Shown here: positions 22,001-37,000 of the stretch, piece after piece | Layout of the letters: each line of letters starts with the position of its first letter | Numbering within the stretch: the stretch's first letter is position 1 | Source of the DNA: Centropus unirufus | Taxonomy: Eukaryota; Chordata; Aves; Cuculiformes; Centropidae | DNA length: 64,000 nucleotides | Reading direction: 5' to 3' | NCBI GenBank assembly: GCA_013397695.1 | Contig: VYZI01000109.1 | Location: 983,454 to 1,047,453 of the forward strand | Made by a program: the position numbers and the translations under genes | The notes under the pieces: generated by a model | The model's input: the letters and a program-made list of their open reading frames with translations, nothing else | What the model was told of the DNA's origin: nothing | The model's database searches: none

Positions 22001-25000
22001 TCCTAGCGACTTAATAAAGAAGACAGTCACATATAAAAAAGCAGGCAAGATGTGAGAAAGGGAAATGTTATAGGTAATTATGCCCTTATCACAGGAAAGA
22101 TAGGGAACTTAGGAGTGAGTGACTTTACAGTTATTTGTTCAAGCTTACCAGCAAATCTCTGGCAGTGCTAGAAAGTAAACCTAATTCTGAATTTAGCATC
22201 TCTGCTTTCATTGGGTGGATGAATATATTTCTGCATGGAAATGCTCAGCAATGGCAGAGCAGCATCACGTCCCTATTGTGGGGCACAAGATTCCCAGTGG
22301 TGATCAGCGGAGAACTCCAAACACCGAGTCCAGCCACTCAGGCTTTTCAAATGTCTAAGTTGTCCCTGATAATGTTGACTGAAAATGTTGCAAGGAAAAA
22401 CATTTTTACTTGTAAACAATCCTTGTTTCAGTCTAGTTGTTAACAAAATTTTAAAACATTTTAATTTTTTTTTCCACAAGGATGCCAACAAGCAAAAATC
22501 AAATGATTCTCATGTTCTCTTTCATCCACCCTTGGCAAAACACATAGGAGCAATTAAAGCAAATGTGAGATCGAGAGACAAAGTGATTCCTCAGTATCAC
22601 CCAGGCAAGCTGTACTGGTAGATACAGTCGTTTAGAAAATTAAAGATCCTGATAGTTCTTATTTCTCCAGCAAAAATATTGTCACAAAACAGGTTTTTAG
22701 TAAAGCATTCAAAGGAAGCAGGGAGTTAATGTGAATACACGTAGATGCTTATTAAAGTAACTGGCATACCTGTTGCACAAACAATCAGGGAAGAGCTGCT
22801 TTTCCAGGATGATTGTTGTTTATGAATTGCATATGTGTTATATGGGAAGTGAGGTTTAAAGCAGGCAGCGAGGTCCTATCTTTTGTTATAGTTGTTTTAG
22901 TTTAGTTGTTTGTTATAGTTGTTTTGTTATAGTTTTGATATAGTTGAAAACCAGACAAATTTCTGGAGATTCTAATATTCAATCAGATATTGACAAAAGG
23001 ACTAGATAAGACTAGTCACAATCAGCTGCAGCCTTTAAGCATAGAACCATGGCTAGTGATGCAATGTACTTTAAGTAGTTCTTCATTAATTTACCAAGGC
23101 CTACCTAGCTACAGCTGTGAGAATGGTTTTTATCTCACCTAATCAGCTGTCAAAAGTTAGGTACCAAACTGAAGCACCTGTAGTCCTTCCTGTGGTCAAT
23201 ATAGAAAAACAGATTCTATGAATGACAGCTCTTTTGGTCCCCTGTGTTAGATGCCTGCTTTAGGATAGGATGAATCACCATGTTAAACTGTCCACTTAGT
23301 CACTCTACTATGGGTTCTTATTCTTGTAAGAGAGGTGACAGCTTGGTTCCTTAGGAGGTGCATTTCTAAGGCTGCACTTAAATGCTCTTCCACTTTGGTT
23401 AACCGTTGGATAACTGGGTAATGCATTGGGGTGATTAAGGACTATTCACGCTGCTTAGTCTCTTGACTATGCCCTGAGTTTCTTTTCTGCAAAAAGGAAC
23501 TTCTCCACACCCTCCCCAACCCTTTGGTTTTTTTGTCCACTTAGGCTGCGACTTCTTGCTGTGTGTGTGCAATGCATTGAATGAAGATGCATAGATGAAG
23601 CATAGCAGACCCAGATTTTAACGATGAACATAATAAAAAAATATGACACCAAGAGCTATCTAGTAAGTTCATTTCAAGCCTCTCTCATTCGTCAGCCTTG
23701 CAAAAATCCAGAGGTTCTAGAAACCAGATAAAGAATCAGAACTTTCCCTTTTCTCTCACTCGCCACTTCAAATAGATGTTAAAGTAAGAACACAACTCAG
23801 ACTTCTCTTTTAACAAACAAGTAATAAAAATTCATAACAGTTACCTTGCCTGGAACTTCTATGCATTTTTAGTGGATGAAAGAGCAGCATGAAAGGGTCA
23901 GTGCTCTTGCTTCTTCTTAACTGATCATTAAATATTTATAGTTTGCAACAGGAAAATAATACCATTTTGTCTTAGGTGGTTTTGTATCTTAAGAGAAATA
24001 TCTGGGTTACCTAATCTAATAAATTAATACATTTGAGAGAGAAATAAGAATCGATGGTAAATTTGTAAGACAAAAGCTGCATATAGGAAACTCCAAGTAG
24101 GAAAGGGAGGAACCAGTGAAAGCAGTGGAGGAAATGTGACCTTCATTTTACCTGTCCATTTCTCATGTGCATATTTAAGTACTCTCCATTCACGCTGTGC
24201 CCATGGAGTAGAATTCCTGAGCTGCTTCGGGGACGTATTTCAAAGACAACTTCAAACTTCAGGCCTAAACTGAAGGATTCATCTGTGAGGAGAAAAAAGT
24301 ATTATTTTTGTACTGAGTTCATGATGAATTAGATATGTATGCTAAGTTAAAAGAGAAGTTTGAAGCCACAAGGTGGTACTTAATTTGTTCTGTCTTTAAA
24401 ACCATTGGAACATGTGCTTGAAGAGATGGCATGGTATGCTGTCATTAACCCATTCCAACTTTTTTTCTGACTGTTTTCTTGTACTAATAAAGGTTTCTTT
24501 ATTTTTCTTATTTAAAAATTATTTTGTTCAAAAATGTTTCTTAGCAATGAAATAGACAACAGAAAGGAAATTTGGTGTGGCTTTTGCCAGTTCTTTATTG
24601 TGCAATTTGTTAGATATTCATCAGTCTTTATACAGTGAGTGGTAGTTCACTTGAGCTTGATGATTCAGTAGAAGAAACCCTTTTTTTCAATCTGGTGGTA
24701 AGCCAGGGAGCAAATTCGAAACACTATTTAATTCTTCTTCGTGTTGCCAATGAATAGGGTTTTGCAGTTTCCTTTCCTGTTCAGATGAGAGCCTATATGA
24801 TCAAGAACCCCTCCTAAAATATTTCCTGGAACACCGCAGGCCTAAGTGACAGAAAAAACGTGCTCTGTCATGCTGTTCATTGTCAAGATATATAGAAAGT
24901 CTTTTCTTAGAATTTTTTAATTACTCGTTGTTTTATTAATTAAAAAGCTAAGGAATGACTATTTGCTGGTATACTTTGGTCTGAGCCGCATATACCTATA

Positions 25001-28000
25001 TATGTCTGCGATAATTTTTTCCATGTTATAATTTGTTCCCTTGTGAAATTAGTGTAATTCTGTGAAATACCTAAACATGTAATTATGGAACAACTTCTTA
25101 AGTTTCATGGTGGCATTTTGACCTGTCAGCATCAGCCGCTTACCACAATAAGAATAATTCTTACAGCTCATGGCCTCAGACATTAACACACCCTTCACTG
25201 AAATATGCCAGTTTAAAGCACAGTGAATACTGCAATCTGATTATGGGATAAAGTTGTTTAGAAGTGTGTTACCAAGGACTACATATCCTCCTTCTGATGA
25301 AAAGTAAGTTCCTGCTTCTGATGGGCCTTCAAAGCAAGGTGTTACACTAAATGTCTGTGAAGCTGAAGTAACTGATCTTCCATTCAGCTGTAAATTGCTG
25401 AGGCAACCGTTAAAACTGTACACAGAGTTAATCTGAGGGGCAAAAAAAAAAAAAAGCATGATTAGTAGGTCAACTGCATGTCGAAGGAAATAAACTCTTC
25501 TGTCCTTATTTGTACCTGTTTATGAGCTGTGACAATCTGGTGTATCAGTTTTAAATTAACAAAGAGTTTTCAGGGAAGCAGGACAGATGCTTTTTGTAGC
25601 CTCTCAGATGACTTCAAGATAACTCCAGCTCATCTTGTTTCTCACACAGTCCTTACTGAACCATGAGAAACAAAGGACTACTAGATAAAGGCAGTGTTAC
25701 ACATACTTGATAACTTCATGGCATGACAGGGGCCTATTTTCTCTGAGTAGTGTAGCAATCTTGTTTGGCACATAGATTAGGTTGAAGGAGACTTGATTAT
25801 GTTCGTTTTTGCTTTAATGCTCTTTTCCTTATACTTCAGTATCCAAGATTTAGAGAGGGACTCTGATTTCTAGGTACTGCCTTAAAACAGAGATGCTAAG
25901 ACAGCACACAAATCTCTCTGAATACCATATGTATATCAGATTTTAGGGTGAAACTGATCTCACCTAACTTTACCTGTCTCATCTAGGCTTGGATGTCACT
26001 GGGATTGCTCTGATCCTTAGAATCTACTGACTTTGTGTTTGCTGCTGCAAGTCTATAGAAGTCTCGCTCACTTACCACCAGCCCAGCCCTATGGGAGTTT
26101 TGCAATCCACTCGAATTGAGCTATGCTTCCTGTCCTACTGAGGATTCAGGTCATAATGTGTTTTTGACTGAACTCATCCCTACAGTTAGATTTTACATTA
26201 GCTTTATATAGAGGTTTGAGATGATGTAATCAGTGTCTGCTTTACCTGGATATTTTTTACAGCTTTTCCTGGAGCTACACCTCCAATATAGAGCGGTTCA
26301 GTGACTTGCCAGGTGTTAGCATTACCACCAAAAGATTCTTCCAGCACTCGGAGACCATCAATTATCAACCGACCAATATTTTTCTCTCTAATAAATATCA
26401 CCTATAGAGAGAAAGGAAAAAAATTTGGAAGATTACTCTCATCAGTTGAGGGAACATTCCAGTACCGTGGAAGAAGATAAGGAATCTGAGAAGAAAAGCT
26501 TGTTAGTCATATTCTACAAATATGTTTTATTGACTGCCAATATTCTTTGCTGGACACCTCTCTCTTTTCACATTCATGTAAAGGCCAGGTAGTGAAACTG
26601 CTGTTTTTCTTACATTTTGATGTAAGGTGTAAGGCAGAGGTAATCAAGCTGACTCAAGGACCACTGAGATCTGCCTGTCTTATCCTTGTACGTAAGGCTC
26701 ATTGCTACAGTGCTGTCATGGATGTAATTTTTATGGTCTGGCTTAATCCAACCTGCTTTAAACACCGAAATACACAAGTCAGGAGCTTAGTGATTGTAGA
26801 TTTCCTCTGTAGTCACCGAGGAGAGGGAGATATCTACAGAGAGAAATTCCTGTTGACCCCTAAAATTGTCTTTTTATTTTCATAGAGTACAGAGAGAACT
26901 GAAGGCAAGTGCTTCTTGCTTAGGTGCTTCAGATTAATTTACTGAACAAAATTATCCTAGTCCTCCCTTTCCTAGCTAACAACTTTTTTACTGCCTCTCT
27001 GCTCTGCTTGTTTGAGTGACTTCTGTTCAGCTATTGGAAATTGCAGGATTTTTATAAACGTCTCTCTTTCCCGTCCCTAGATAATTACTTGACAAAATAC
27101 CACATGGAATATCTAAAAATATTGGCAGAAGTTTTTCAACATAGAGGTGTGGTTATGAACACGTGAATGAAAACTCCTGAGCTGTCAGATCAGCAGTGTC
27201 TGTACTGCAGCCTTGATAGCATTTACAATAATGACTGTTTTCTTTTACTCACATTGTGCCAAAGGCCATCATTATATTTCTCTTGGCTCTTAATCCTTAT
27301 CTTCTGATGACCAGCATTAAACATAAAAATGAGTCGGCCATGAGCAACGAAAAGGGCCATGAAGTTGGTCTCTTGTTGGTCTGAGACGTAGAAAATCATT
27401 CCATGAGATGAATGAGTTTTCAGATTGATAGAGAACTGAGCTCTGGCACATAAAAACACAATGTTAAAATTAGACCAGATTTAACTGATGTAAATCAACT
27501 ACAGGCAGAGGAAGACTGAGATTTTCCTCTTATCCAAAGGAATATATATCTCCTTTATGGTGGTGGTATTTCTGAGAAACATTCTGTACTGTTATTTGGA
27601 ATAGAAGTCCAAGTTGGAGAAGAAGATACATTGCAAGGAACAGGTGAACAATGAAGATTTCTTCAGGAAAAAAAGTCAGGAAATAATACTCTTCTGAGTT
27701 AGTGGACTGGTATGCTTCCAGGAAGTGGTGTGTTGCTGAATTTATAGTCTTTCATTGAAAGTATTAAACAGAAATCCTTTGTTGGTCATAACATACCATA
27801 TGGCAGGTACTATGGGAGTCTGAGAATTAATTGTCCATAATATCTAGACTCATTATTAATTTTGTTTCCATTATAGCCTGAATTGGACAAGATTTTCATA
27901 GCTTAATGTCTTACTGCACTGTGTTGATTCCTACCCATTAAACAGCTGCCAAGGTCCCCTCAGCACTTAACTGCTTCACTTCTTGGTCAGCTATCATATT

Positions 28001-31000
28001 CTTTTGTAGCTCTGCTCTATTTCTATTGCTTCTCACATAAAGAGACTGGTGGCACATTGCTTGTATAGAACAAATATTCATGAGCCTCTCCATAGAAATA
28101 GGCAAGGAGGCACATTTTGTTAATATACAATGCAGATGAAGACTGAGATGCAACTGGAAACTCATTCTATTTATTGGTCTTACTCAACTGAAATACCTTT
28201 TAATATATCCTAACAACATGCTTTGTACAAAAATTGTCCTAAAATATAAAGGAAAAAGATAGGGTAAGAGAAGAAATATGTCTTTTTTTTTTTTCTTTGA
28301 AATACATAATTCTTTTCTCCAATATATTTAATTTTTTTTTATTTCTAAGCTCCCTTTACCTTTCACTGAAATCCTTTGGTATGTGATCAAATTCTTGCCG
28401 GCTGTTTGCTGTTCCTCCAAACTGATATGCATGTTCAATTGCCTTGGGATTCATGGGCAAATGGCACTGAGGATCTCTTTGCATATTCACTTCTTGATAC
28501 AGTTTTTTGAGGCCAGTTGAAGACTGTGAGATCTTGTCTTTATCTCTTCCCACCTTCATAGAAAGAAAACCATTAACCAGAAATTTAAATTCAAATTTTA
28601 TATAATAAAAATACCAAAGTAATTTATATCTAAGCTAATAATACATTTTTTCCTTACAAAAATACTAGGAATGGTTCTGTGTCAAATTTTGGTTGAATAG
28701 ATCTAAAATGGATGCTGGTTTAGGGCAGAAGAAGGGATTAACAGATTACTTGTCTAGTTAACATAACTACAACAATTTTTTCTTTCCACAGTTTTCCTAA
28801 TGGAATCTTTTCCTCTCGTCATTTGGTTATATTAGCTATGCTATAGGCAGAAGAAGACGTACTTGGACTGAAAGTTCTGCATGCTTTTTTCTGCAAGATT
28901 TTTTCTCATTTATATTCGTACATGCTAAGCGTACTCAGTAAAAAGAACCACACAGAAGCAGCTGAGAGCAAGCTGGTTGCCTTTAGGATATAGAAGAAAT
29001 TGGGAAGGCTTGTTTCTGCATTACTTTTTTGAAGATGTCATATATTTTATTTTACAGTTCTAGCAAGAGAGAATGATGCAAGTGTAGGTCAGATGGATTG
29101 GGTCAGGGCAGTCATTTGCTGTGATGGAATATATATAAAGGAAGAGGATCCTTCATATATCTGAGATATTCTTCACGTGGTACATTTTGGGGAGTTTCCA
29201 GTCATAGAATCATTTAGGTTGGAAAAAATCCTTGAGATCAGAGAGTCCAACCATATCAACTTTGGAAAATCCTAGTGTAGCACTGGGGCAATTTTTAGCA
29301 AACCTTTTTATTACGGCTTCCTTTTGCTTTTGATGAGTTTTTTCCTTTCTTCTGGAGAAGAGCAACTGGAGGAGATTCAACAGGGCATCCATACAAAGAA
29401 GCCTGGACTTTCTCAGAGTACTGCTGGAAATCTTCCACTTCAACCTCTCGATCCAACCTGTGTTTCAAAAAAGACATGACAAGAACAGCTTTTTTCCAAG
29501 TGTTGGAATTTTCATAAGCCCCACAGAATTTTGCATGTATAGTTTAAATGGTCTTGGGGTGGGCTTTTTTTCATTCTTGTGTCACAGATAAAAGTACAGA
29601 TTTATCAGTCAGTGTTTGAGTAACATGGTCAATCTATATTACCTCTTTCTCTTGTATCCATGCTTTCATAATCAGAGAGTAGCAATCGGCAGCATCAAAT
29701 TGTCTTTGAAATCTTTTTCATAATAGTATCTCCTTAAGCTATTGAGACCAACAAATTCTGACCATTTTCACATGACCAAACTCCTAACTTCCTCAGCTTC
29801 TGTGAGATGTTTTAATACCCTTTTGTTTCAAAGACAGAGCTGAAAGCTGTTTAATATAAATGTAAATTACAGCTATGCAAATTATACATTGTACCAGCAT
29901 CATTAGCAGGTGCAGTATTGAAAACTGATTTCTATCAAGTTGTTCCAACTTTAACAGTATCTTAATCTAGCAGATCTGTGCCAGCAGATGCCATGGCAAA
30001 TAAGGTAGAAATTTTATTCCCACTTAGAGTCTAGCCTCACAAAATGAGAGAGGGATTTTTTGTTGTGACAATAAATCAGTTCTCTTGAGCCGCAATGCGA
30101 GCTGTCAGACAATGACTTCCTGGAAATGTGTTTGGGAGGATGCTACGCACCTAGTGAAGTAAGCGTTGCTTATGCAGCCAGTGAAGTTGGCCTGCTGTGT
30201 TCTGAGGGGAGAGCCACCAAAATAAAACTTCTTGATGCTGTCCAGGCTTTTCCCCGGTCTGTCCTTTGCTGGATTCTTCTTACTTTGTTTCTTGTCATCA
30301 ACTGTCAGCTCATATCTACAAAGGCAAAGCATCCATTTTGTAGTGTGGTTTCAGAAATATCAGTGCTAGAAGTTAGACGGCGTGTTATGTGCACCCAAAG
30401 GTAGTGCTCAGAGTCAGAAGAAGACCTGGCTTCCAACTGTGCAACAAGCAGCAGTACAATTAACCCACTGGCAAAGCTGAGCCCATGAATTTCATAATAT
30501 TCTGAGGTTAATTGTGAAGTCCAAAACAATACAGTCCACTCCGTGAAGACAGATAAACTAAGGGTTTGCTACTAAGTGGATGGAGACACCATTTGGGTAA
30601 AATAAGATCTAAGCACATGTGAATCTTTCTTCTTTATGCCCCTATCCTTTCTTCCCTTCTCTTTCATCACAGTACACTGGTGTTGGAACTTATACAATAC
30701 TTTTTTACCTAGTCTCATTTTGCAACACAAATTGCTGCAGAATTCAGGATGGATTCTATTGCTTTAGTAAGAAACTGAGTGCAAATAAAGCATCAGACAC
30801 TGGTTTTGTTTGGTGAGTTCAGAATTCAGAACACTCAGGGAAACTTGATAGTCCCCAGTGCTATTCCAAGGCACCTTTTTGCACCTTCAGCTTTTCAAAC
30901 TATGTTTTCAGGATGTCAGAAGTCATGACTACAAAATTCCATTTGCAAATGCCTTGGCTGCATCTGCATAAGCAAGATACTTGAGGAAAGATGCTTTGAT

Positions 31001-34000
31001 TATTTGACCTTCTAAGAATATTTTAAATGTAGAAAACAACAGTAAAACATCAATAAACCAATGTTTTCACGTTTTTTAAGAAGCACATAGACTTTTTAAG
31101 AAACACACAGACTAAGTAAGAAGAGTTATGCCCTGCTGCTATACTTAGTCTTACATGTGTATCTGTCAGAGCTAAAAATTTTTTGAACGTGTACCACTGC
31201 ATATATCCTAAATGAATTATTTTTGTAAAAATGCCTCAGTTATTTCAGGGTCAATTTGTAATTGATTTAACAAATTAAAATGATCAATCCTGCTGAAAAA
31301 TGAATCTCATGCTCATCTTAAATTATACTAAGCCACTTTCATACCTGAGGACAAAATAAGGACTAATCTTTTAGAAAAAACATTATTTTAGTTTTAATAA
31401 AAATTCCCAGCATCTGGTGCTCAGGCCAAACCGGCCAGTTTTCAAAAATTGATTTTCTGAATATGACTTTTTTATCTGAATTCATTAGTCAAAAATGTCA
31501 CTTAACCCTCCCCCATTTAAACAGCACTTTGAAAATTAATATTAAATTATAATGTGCTTTGCAAGAAATATTTAAATTCTCAAGGTAGGGCATAAAAAAT
31601 GCTGGACAACTTTACCTTTCTGGAGTGACAGAAGTAATGATGAAGTGTGTTCTTCCATCATTGTAATTTCGGTCTGGTGATTGAATTTTGGTTCCACTTG
31701 CATTTAAAACAACAGCACCTCTGTCCATAGAGATGGATAATACATCTGACTGAAGTACAGACAAAAAAAATCTTCATAAGCAAGTATAACACAGACAAAT
31801 TAACAGTTCTATGCATTTCCCTGATGTATTTATTTGGCTTCCCACTGTTTCCCCCATTTATGCTGTATTTGCAGAAAGGTAGACTGAGAAATAAAACAGG
31901 AGATAACCTCAATAGAATTTATATTCTTGCTGTTTTTCACACCTGAGTTCTGGGAATTCTGCTGTTTATTGTGTCTCATGTATCCGTCAGATGATCTCCT
32001 TTCATGAACATGGAAATATGATGTTTACACTTTATGTTTCTGGTACCCCTGGTACTCTATAGAACAGCTGTTCCTTTACGATTCCTGCTGTCATAAAACC
32101 AATCCATTTTTTTTTCCCATTTCCTCATTCACTCTGATCAGTCCCATTCAGTCACTAAAAATTGTCTTAGAGAGAAGATTTACTATCTGGGTCATGCAAA
32201 CCAGATCACTGTGCCACATAGCAGAAATAGTTCGTTTTGTTAGAGCTGCCACTGTGCACTGGTGGGAATCATTCTGTCAAGTTCTAAATTGCTGAACTTC
32301 CATTTGTTACGTAGAGCACTTGGCATCTCATAGGATTAGCGTTTTTAAGTTAAAACCAGAAGTGGTGTGTATAAGCCTTCATTTTTGCCTATGATGCGGA
32401 TAACTGACTTGATTACTGATTTCAATTGATGTAACCCTCTAGGCTGTTAAGGTTAAGTTCAGGAGTGGTTATCGGTGTCATTCAGTCTTCCCTGCTGCCC
32501 TGCTGCTGATCTGCAAGTATGGCAGAACAGACATTTGGGGGTGGTAGCAAATGTTCTGTCATCTGAGCTCATGCTTGCTGCAGATGTCAGTCTGAGCCTG
32601 CAGGATCTTTGAATCGTTCTGGCTCACACAACATTTTGGGAGTGCAAGTCCCTATTTCTGCCCGTGTCACACCTCCGAGGAGGCCTTTAGAGCAGCCGAG
32701 CTTCCCATAGCTGCAAGGAGTTGATCTCAAGTGCAGCTTTTTACAGTGGCACATGGAGATCGAAGTGCCATCCGGGAATATAGGCAATTTTCTGACTGAT
32801 TTCTGTCAGCTCAGCAATGCTTAAAATACCATACAAGTAATTCAAACAAACCATATCTTTGCTTCCAGGGTATCATCTCTGGATAGAAAATGTCAGGCAC
32901 TTAATATTATTTGTACTTTGGTAGCACCTACAGGTCAGAATAGAGATTGTAGTGCTGCTGAGCACAGTAAGATCCACTGTGCATTTCTACCCTATCTTTA
33001 TTAGGCACAAATGGATGCATGTTAATTTCTAGGCATGCAATCAGATTCTTATCTTAATATCAAAATAATGATTAGACATTGATAGTTTTCTTCTGTAGAT
33101 CAAATGTGACTCTGAAAATGAGGTCATTGATGAATGTTTCTATATTGTGGACTGCTTTCTCTGTTATAAAAAGATGAAGTGAGAAATTGTATTCCCGTAG
33201 TATTCTCTTGGGAAACTAAGGGTGCAATGAAATGACCCGTAAAGAAAGATATACTCACTCCTTCAGAATAGTAGAAGAGCAGCCCACTGGGCTGCAATGT
33301 CCGGAAATTGAAGCCTCCTTCAAATTCACTAAAGAGGGACACTTTTTGGCTTGATGCAATGAAGCTTTCTCCATTGAAATATGCTTTACGGGACATCTGT
33401 ATGTTAAATGAAACAAAATTATAAGTGAATTGCAGAAAATATTCAAATAATAATAAAAAATGTGGCTATTTTATTTTTTAAAAAGATGCAGCCAGTTCTG
33501 TTCTAGAAAGACTTCAGTTTTTCCTGCATGACCTAACCTTATTTATATAGGCTTTCCCTCACATTGTGGAACTTTTAAGAAAGTGTAGCCATTTGGGACA
33601 GCAGAAGCCAAATTGTTCTTGGTTTCCTGGGATTCTTAGCCTCATCCTAAGACTGCTGATGTTAGTGAGCATGAAGATGAGAAGCAGGGGGGAGGCTCAA
33701 GACCCTGTCTCAGCTATGTGGGTCTGAGTCTCCATCCCAACACATAATACTTTAGTTCGCATGCTGCACTGAGGGCTGGGGTGGAGAGGGGATGTTGGAC
33801 AGGGTAGGCTATAACCCTCCAAGACTCAGGAATAAAACTGTCTGAGGTAGGACAAATACCTAGCTTCCCTGTCGACAGAGGGTGAGATTGTGTGATGAGT
33901 TCTACAAGTGGTGGCCTCCCTCATCTTCACAGGTCCAGAGTGTGGCTTGAGATAGACATGGCCATAGGATAAAGACCACAAACAGTCTTTAGATTTACCA

Positions 34001-37000
34001 GCTTTGTATCGTAAAGAACAAACGGTGAACGATGGAGGAGATCAGAAACAAAATGCCATTTTCTTTCTTAATGCTGGTGCAGTCAATTTGTGTATCTCAG
34101 AGGAAGAGATGGCCTGATGTAAGGGAACAACTATTTGAAGGGTGAACCCCTTGCTGTCCCTTGTTTCATTCATCTGTGTTAGGATACATGTGAGGACATT
34201 GATCCTTGTTTCTTTATGCTGGAATATGTCCTTTCAGAATACAGCACACAATTTGTTTTTCAGACCTAGCTTTCAGATTACAGTCTCAAATAGGGTAAGA
34301 ATGTCAAGTGAACCACCTTGTGCTGTAATTCAGGGTAAAAATTGGGTAATATGTCAGCAGACAACACACACATACACCACCACCATCAGTCAATGAGTAC
34401 GTTACTATTGCCTTGGTTCAAGACTTCCTTTCTGTGGTTTGGAGTAGAACTCAAGCTTGCAGCCATATCTCTTGCCAAAGTTTTGTAATCTCACAAATGA
34501 AGTTGTGCTTACCAGTGAATCCTCTGGGCACCCATAGCTGATTCCCAGGGTTCCTGGTTCTTCCAACAAGTTGAAATCCTTCTTTTGGAACTGGAAACCC
34601 TTCATGCAGCCTTTAAAGCCAATAGTTCCTGCCAGATGTGAGCTAACACTGTTGGAAAAGAATATCAAACAAGCTGCAGTTACATAGCCCTTGTCTTTAT
34701 CAACAAGGTGCTCTAAAAAAACTTAGAAGAGCCTTAGAGGGTAATTTGTCTTACTGGTGCCCGATTCCTGTGTCTTTGTGTGAAACTAATAAACCACATT
34801 ATCTGTTTTGAAAAGTCAAGATGCATCAGATGTACAAGAGGAAATATATGAGCATTCTCCGAGGAGACACATATACAATAACGTTAAAAAGAAAAAAAGC
34901 TCCAGAAAGAAGTCTTATAAAGATAAAAGGTTTAATAAAATAAAAGGATTTCTATCTCTAGCTTTTATAATTTTAAAAAGTACCAGTTTAACTTTCTTGT
35001 TTTTCTGTTTGATTTTTTTTTCCTGTCTGTTCCTGTCTGAAAAGCTTAATCTGTTTGTTTTGTCTCAGACATTTTTATCAATTCAACAAGCACTCCTGAC
35101 AAAAAAAAATTAGATTTACCACCAATTCCTAGAAACTTGTGCAAAATTTCCTATCTTCACCTTTTTTTCTTTTCTCTTATCTTTTTTCTTTTCTTTTTTN
35201 NNNTTTTACATAGAGGGTATGTAAAGAGAGCTGGTATTTTTGTTAGCAGTCGTGACACTTAAACAGCAGCTGGAGCACTTCTGAAAATGCTTGTCTTGCT
35301 GTCTGACTCCAGGAATGATCACTGTCTCTCAGAAGAGCACAACCTTCTTGAAGCAGCCATCCTGCTCTCCAAGTGCATGACCCTTGTCTGGCAGATTCTC
35401 ACTGCAGGAAATGAGTGAGTTATACACCCTACTATGATTAAACTTGGCTTCTGTCATATGGTGTGATGGGAAAAGGAGACTTCATCTTTTCTTCCCACAC
35501 CCACACAGAGCCAGCTGACTTGGGCCTAGAGAGGAACTGAGATGAATCAGGACTGGAATGCACAGTAGAAAAGATTAGTAGGAAGTTTCAGTATGAAATC
35601 TTTAGATCTGAAAATGCAGTTGGTAGAGGATTTTAGTCCTTCAGCTTGTGCATTGCTACTTTACAAAAATCCCTTTTGGCAGAGCAAATAGGAATCCTAA
35701 TACTATGTATTCATGTGTTATCTGAAAATGCCTTTTTGTTTTAAAAAATGCAACAGTTTCTGTTACTCTTAGTAAAAATAAAGCCATTTTAGCAGAAATT
35801 ATCTGTGCTCTTGGTACTTAAGAGCTCTGAGAGACACTTAGAAGAGGGTCTGAGGGGTTGTTCTACGTTGAGGCTGTGAAAATGTTTTATTGTAAGCCTT
35901 TCAGCACGGTTCATACAAAATAACATGGATACGGTGGTTACTTGAAGATAATGATGGAATCCCAGTTGTAAACCCACCTGGAGTGCAAGATCTCAGCAGG
36001 TGCTCCTCCAATGTAGATGTCTGTGAATGGCATTGCTGTTCTTTCATTTTCTACACTTTTTATATGTCGTCTGTCTACTACCAAGATCATCTTCTTGGAA
36101 TTGTGATATATAATAGAAATCTGAAAAGAAAAAAATGCTTAAACAATAAAAAATGTAACCTTTTGTAAATTACCATGGTGATTTTGCAAAAATGATGGTA
36201 TCTCTATCTTTTTGTTTGAAAAGTTCCTCCAGTTTATCAAAAAAGTTGTTTGTTAATTGTGAGATCCTAATGATTACTAGTAGGGAGCTTATTTTCATGT
36301 CACAATTACTCTGATGGCTGAAAAAACAGGATATTTAATTTATGAATAAATCCACATTAATGTACTGCATGTCAAATCCTACACAGTGGCAGACAGACTC
36401 CATTAACTTCAGAGTGCTTTCTTGATTTATCCAAGAATTCAGGGCGTATTTCTTAAAAAACTTATTCCATTGTCAAAATGTGACATACTTAATTGTGCTC
36501 TGCTTAAACAAATTAAACAGAACTGTAGCTGGAGTTGTGGATCAGGAATCAGACTTGGAATTTACATCAATTAAATGGCAGGAGAAGCAAACCACTAAGC
36601 GGAATTTGATACTATCACTGTCATAGTCACACTGGCTTAAAGCAAATTCTTCTAAACCAAATACAAGTAACTATTTTAGATCTGGCAAAGCTCCTAAAAT
36701 GCTATGCATGTATAAAAGACTGCTACCAAATTAATTCTCCCTTAAAATGAAGTGGGAAATGGAATATTTCTTGCAATACAATGCACAACAAGTAAGGTGG
36801 TCAAGTTAAGATAATGACATGTTTTTAGTTGAGGAGAGTTATATATTCAAAGGACATAGCTGTCTAGATATAATTTCATTTTGAATTAATAATATTTTTT
36901 TTCCCAGGTGAACTGTCCTGTCCTCTAGTAACACGCAGAATCTGTCCACAAGCACTGATTTATCAGAAAGCAGGGGAAAACTTCCCTTTCCACCATTCAG

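Noticed and set aside
31746..31750. Alternative acceptor 4 nt downstream in LAMA4 w20 (TTCAGTCAG)
   Set aside because: Using the second AG would shift the frame. The first AG gives SDV, matching the family.
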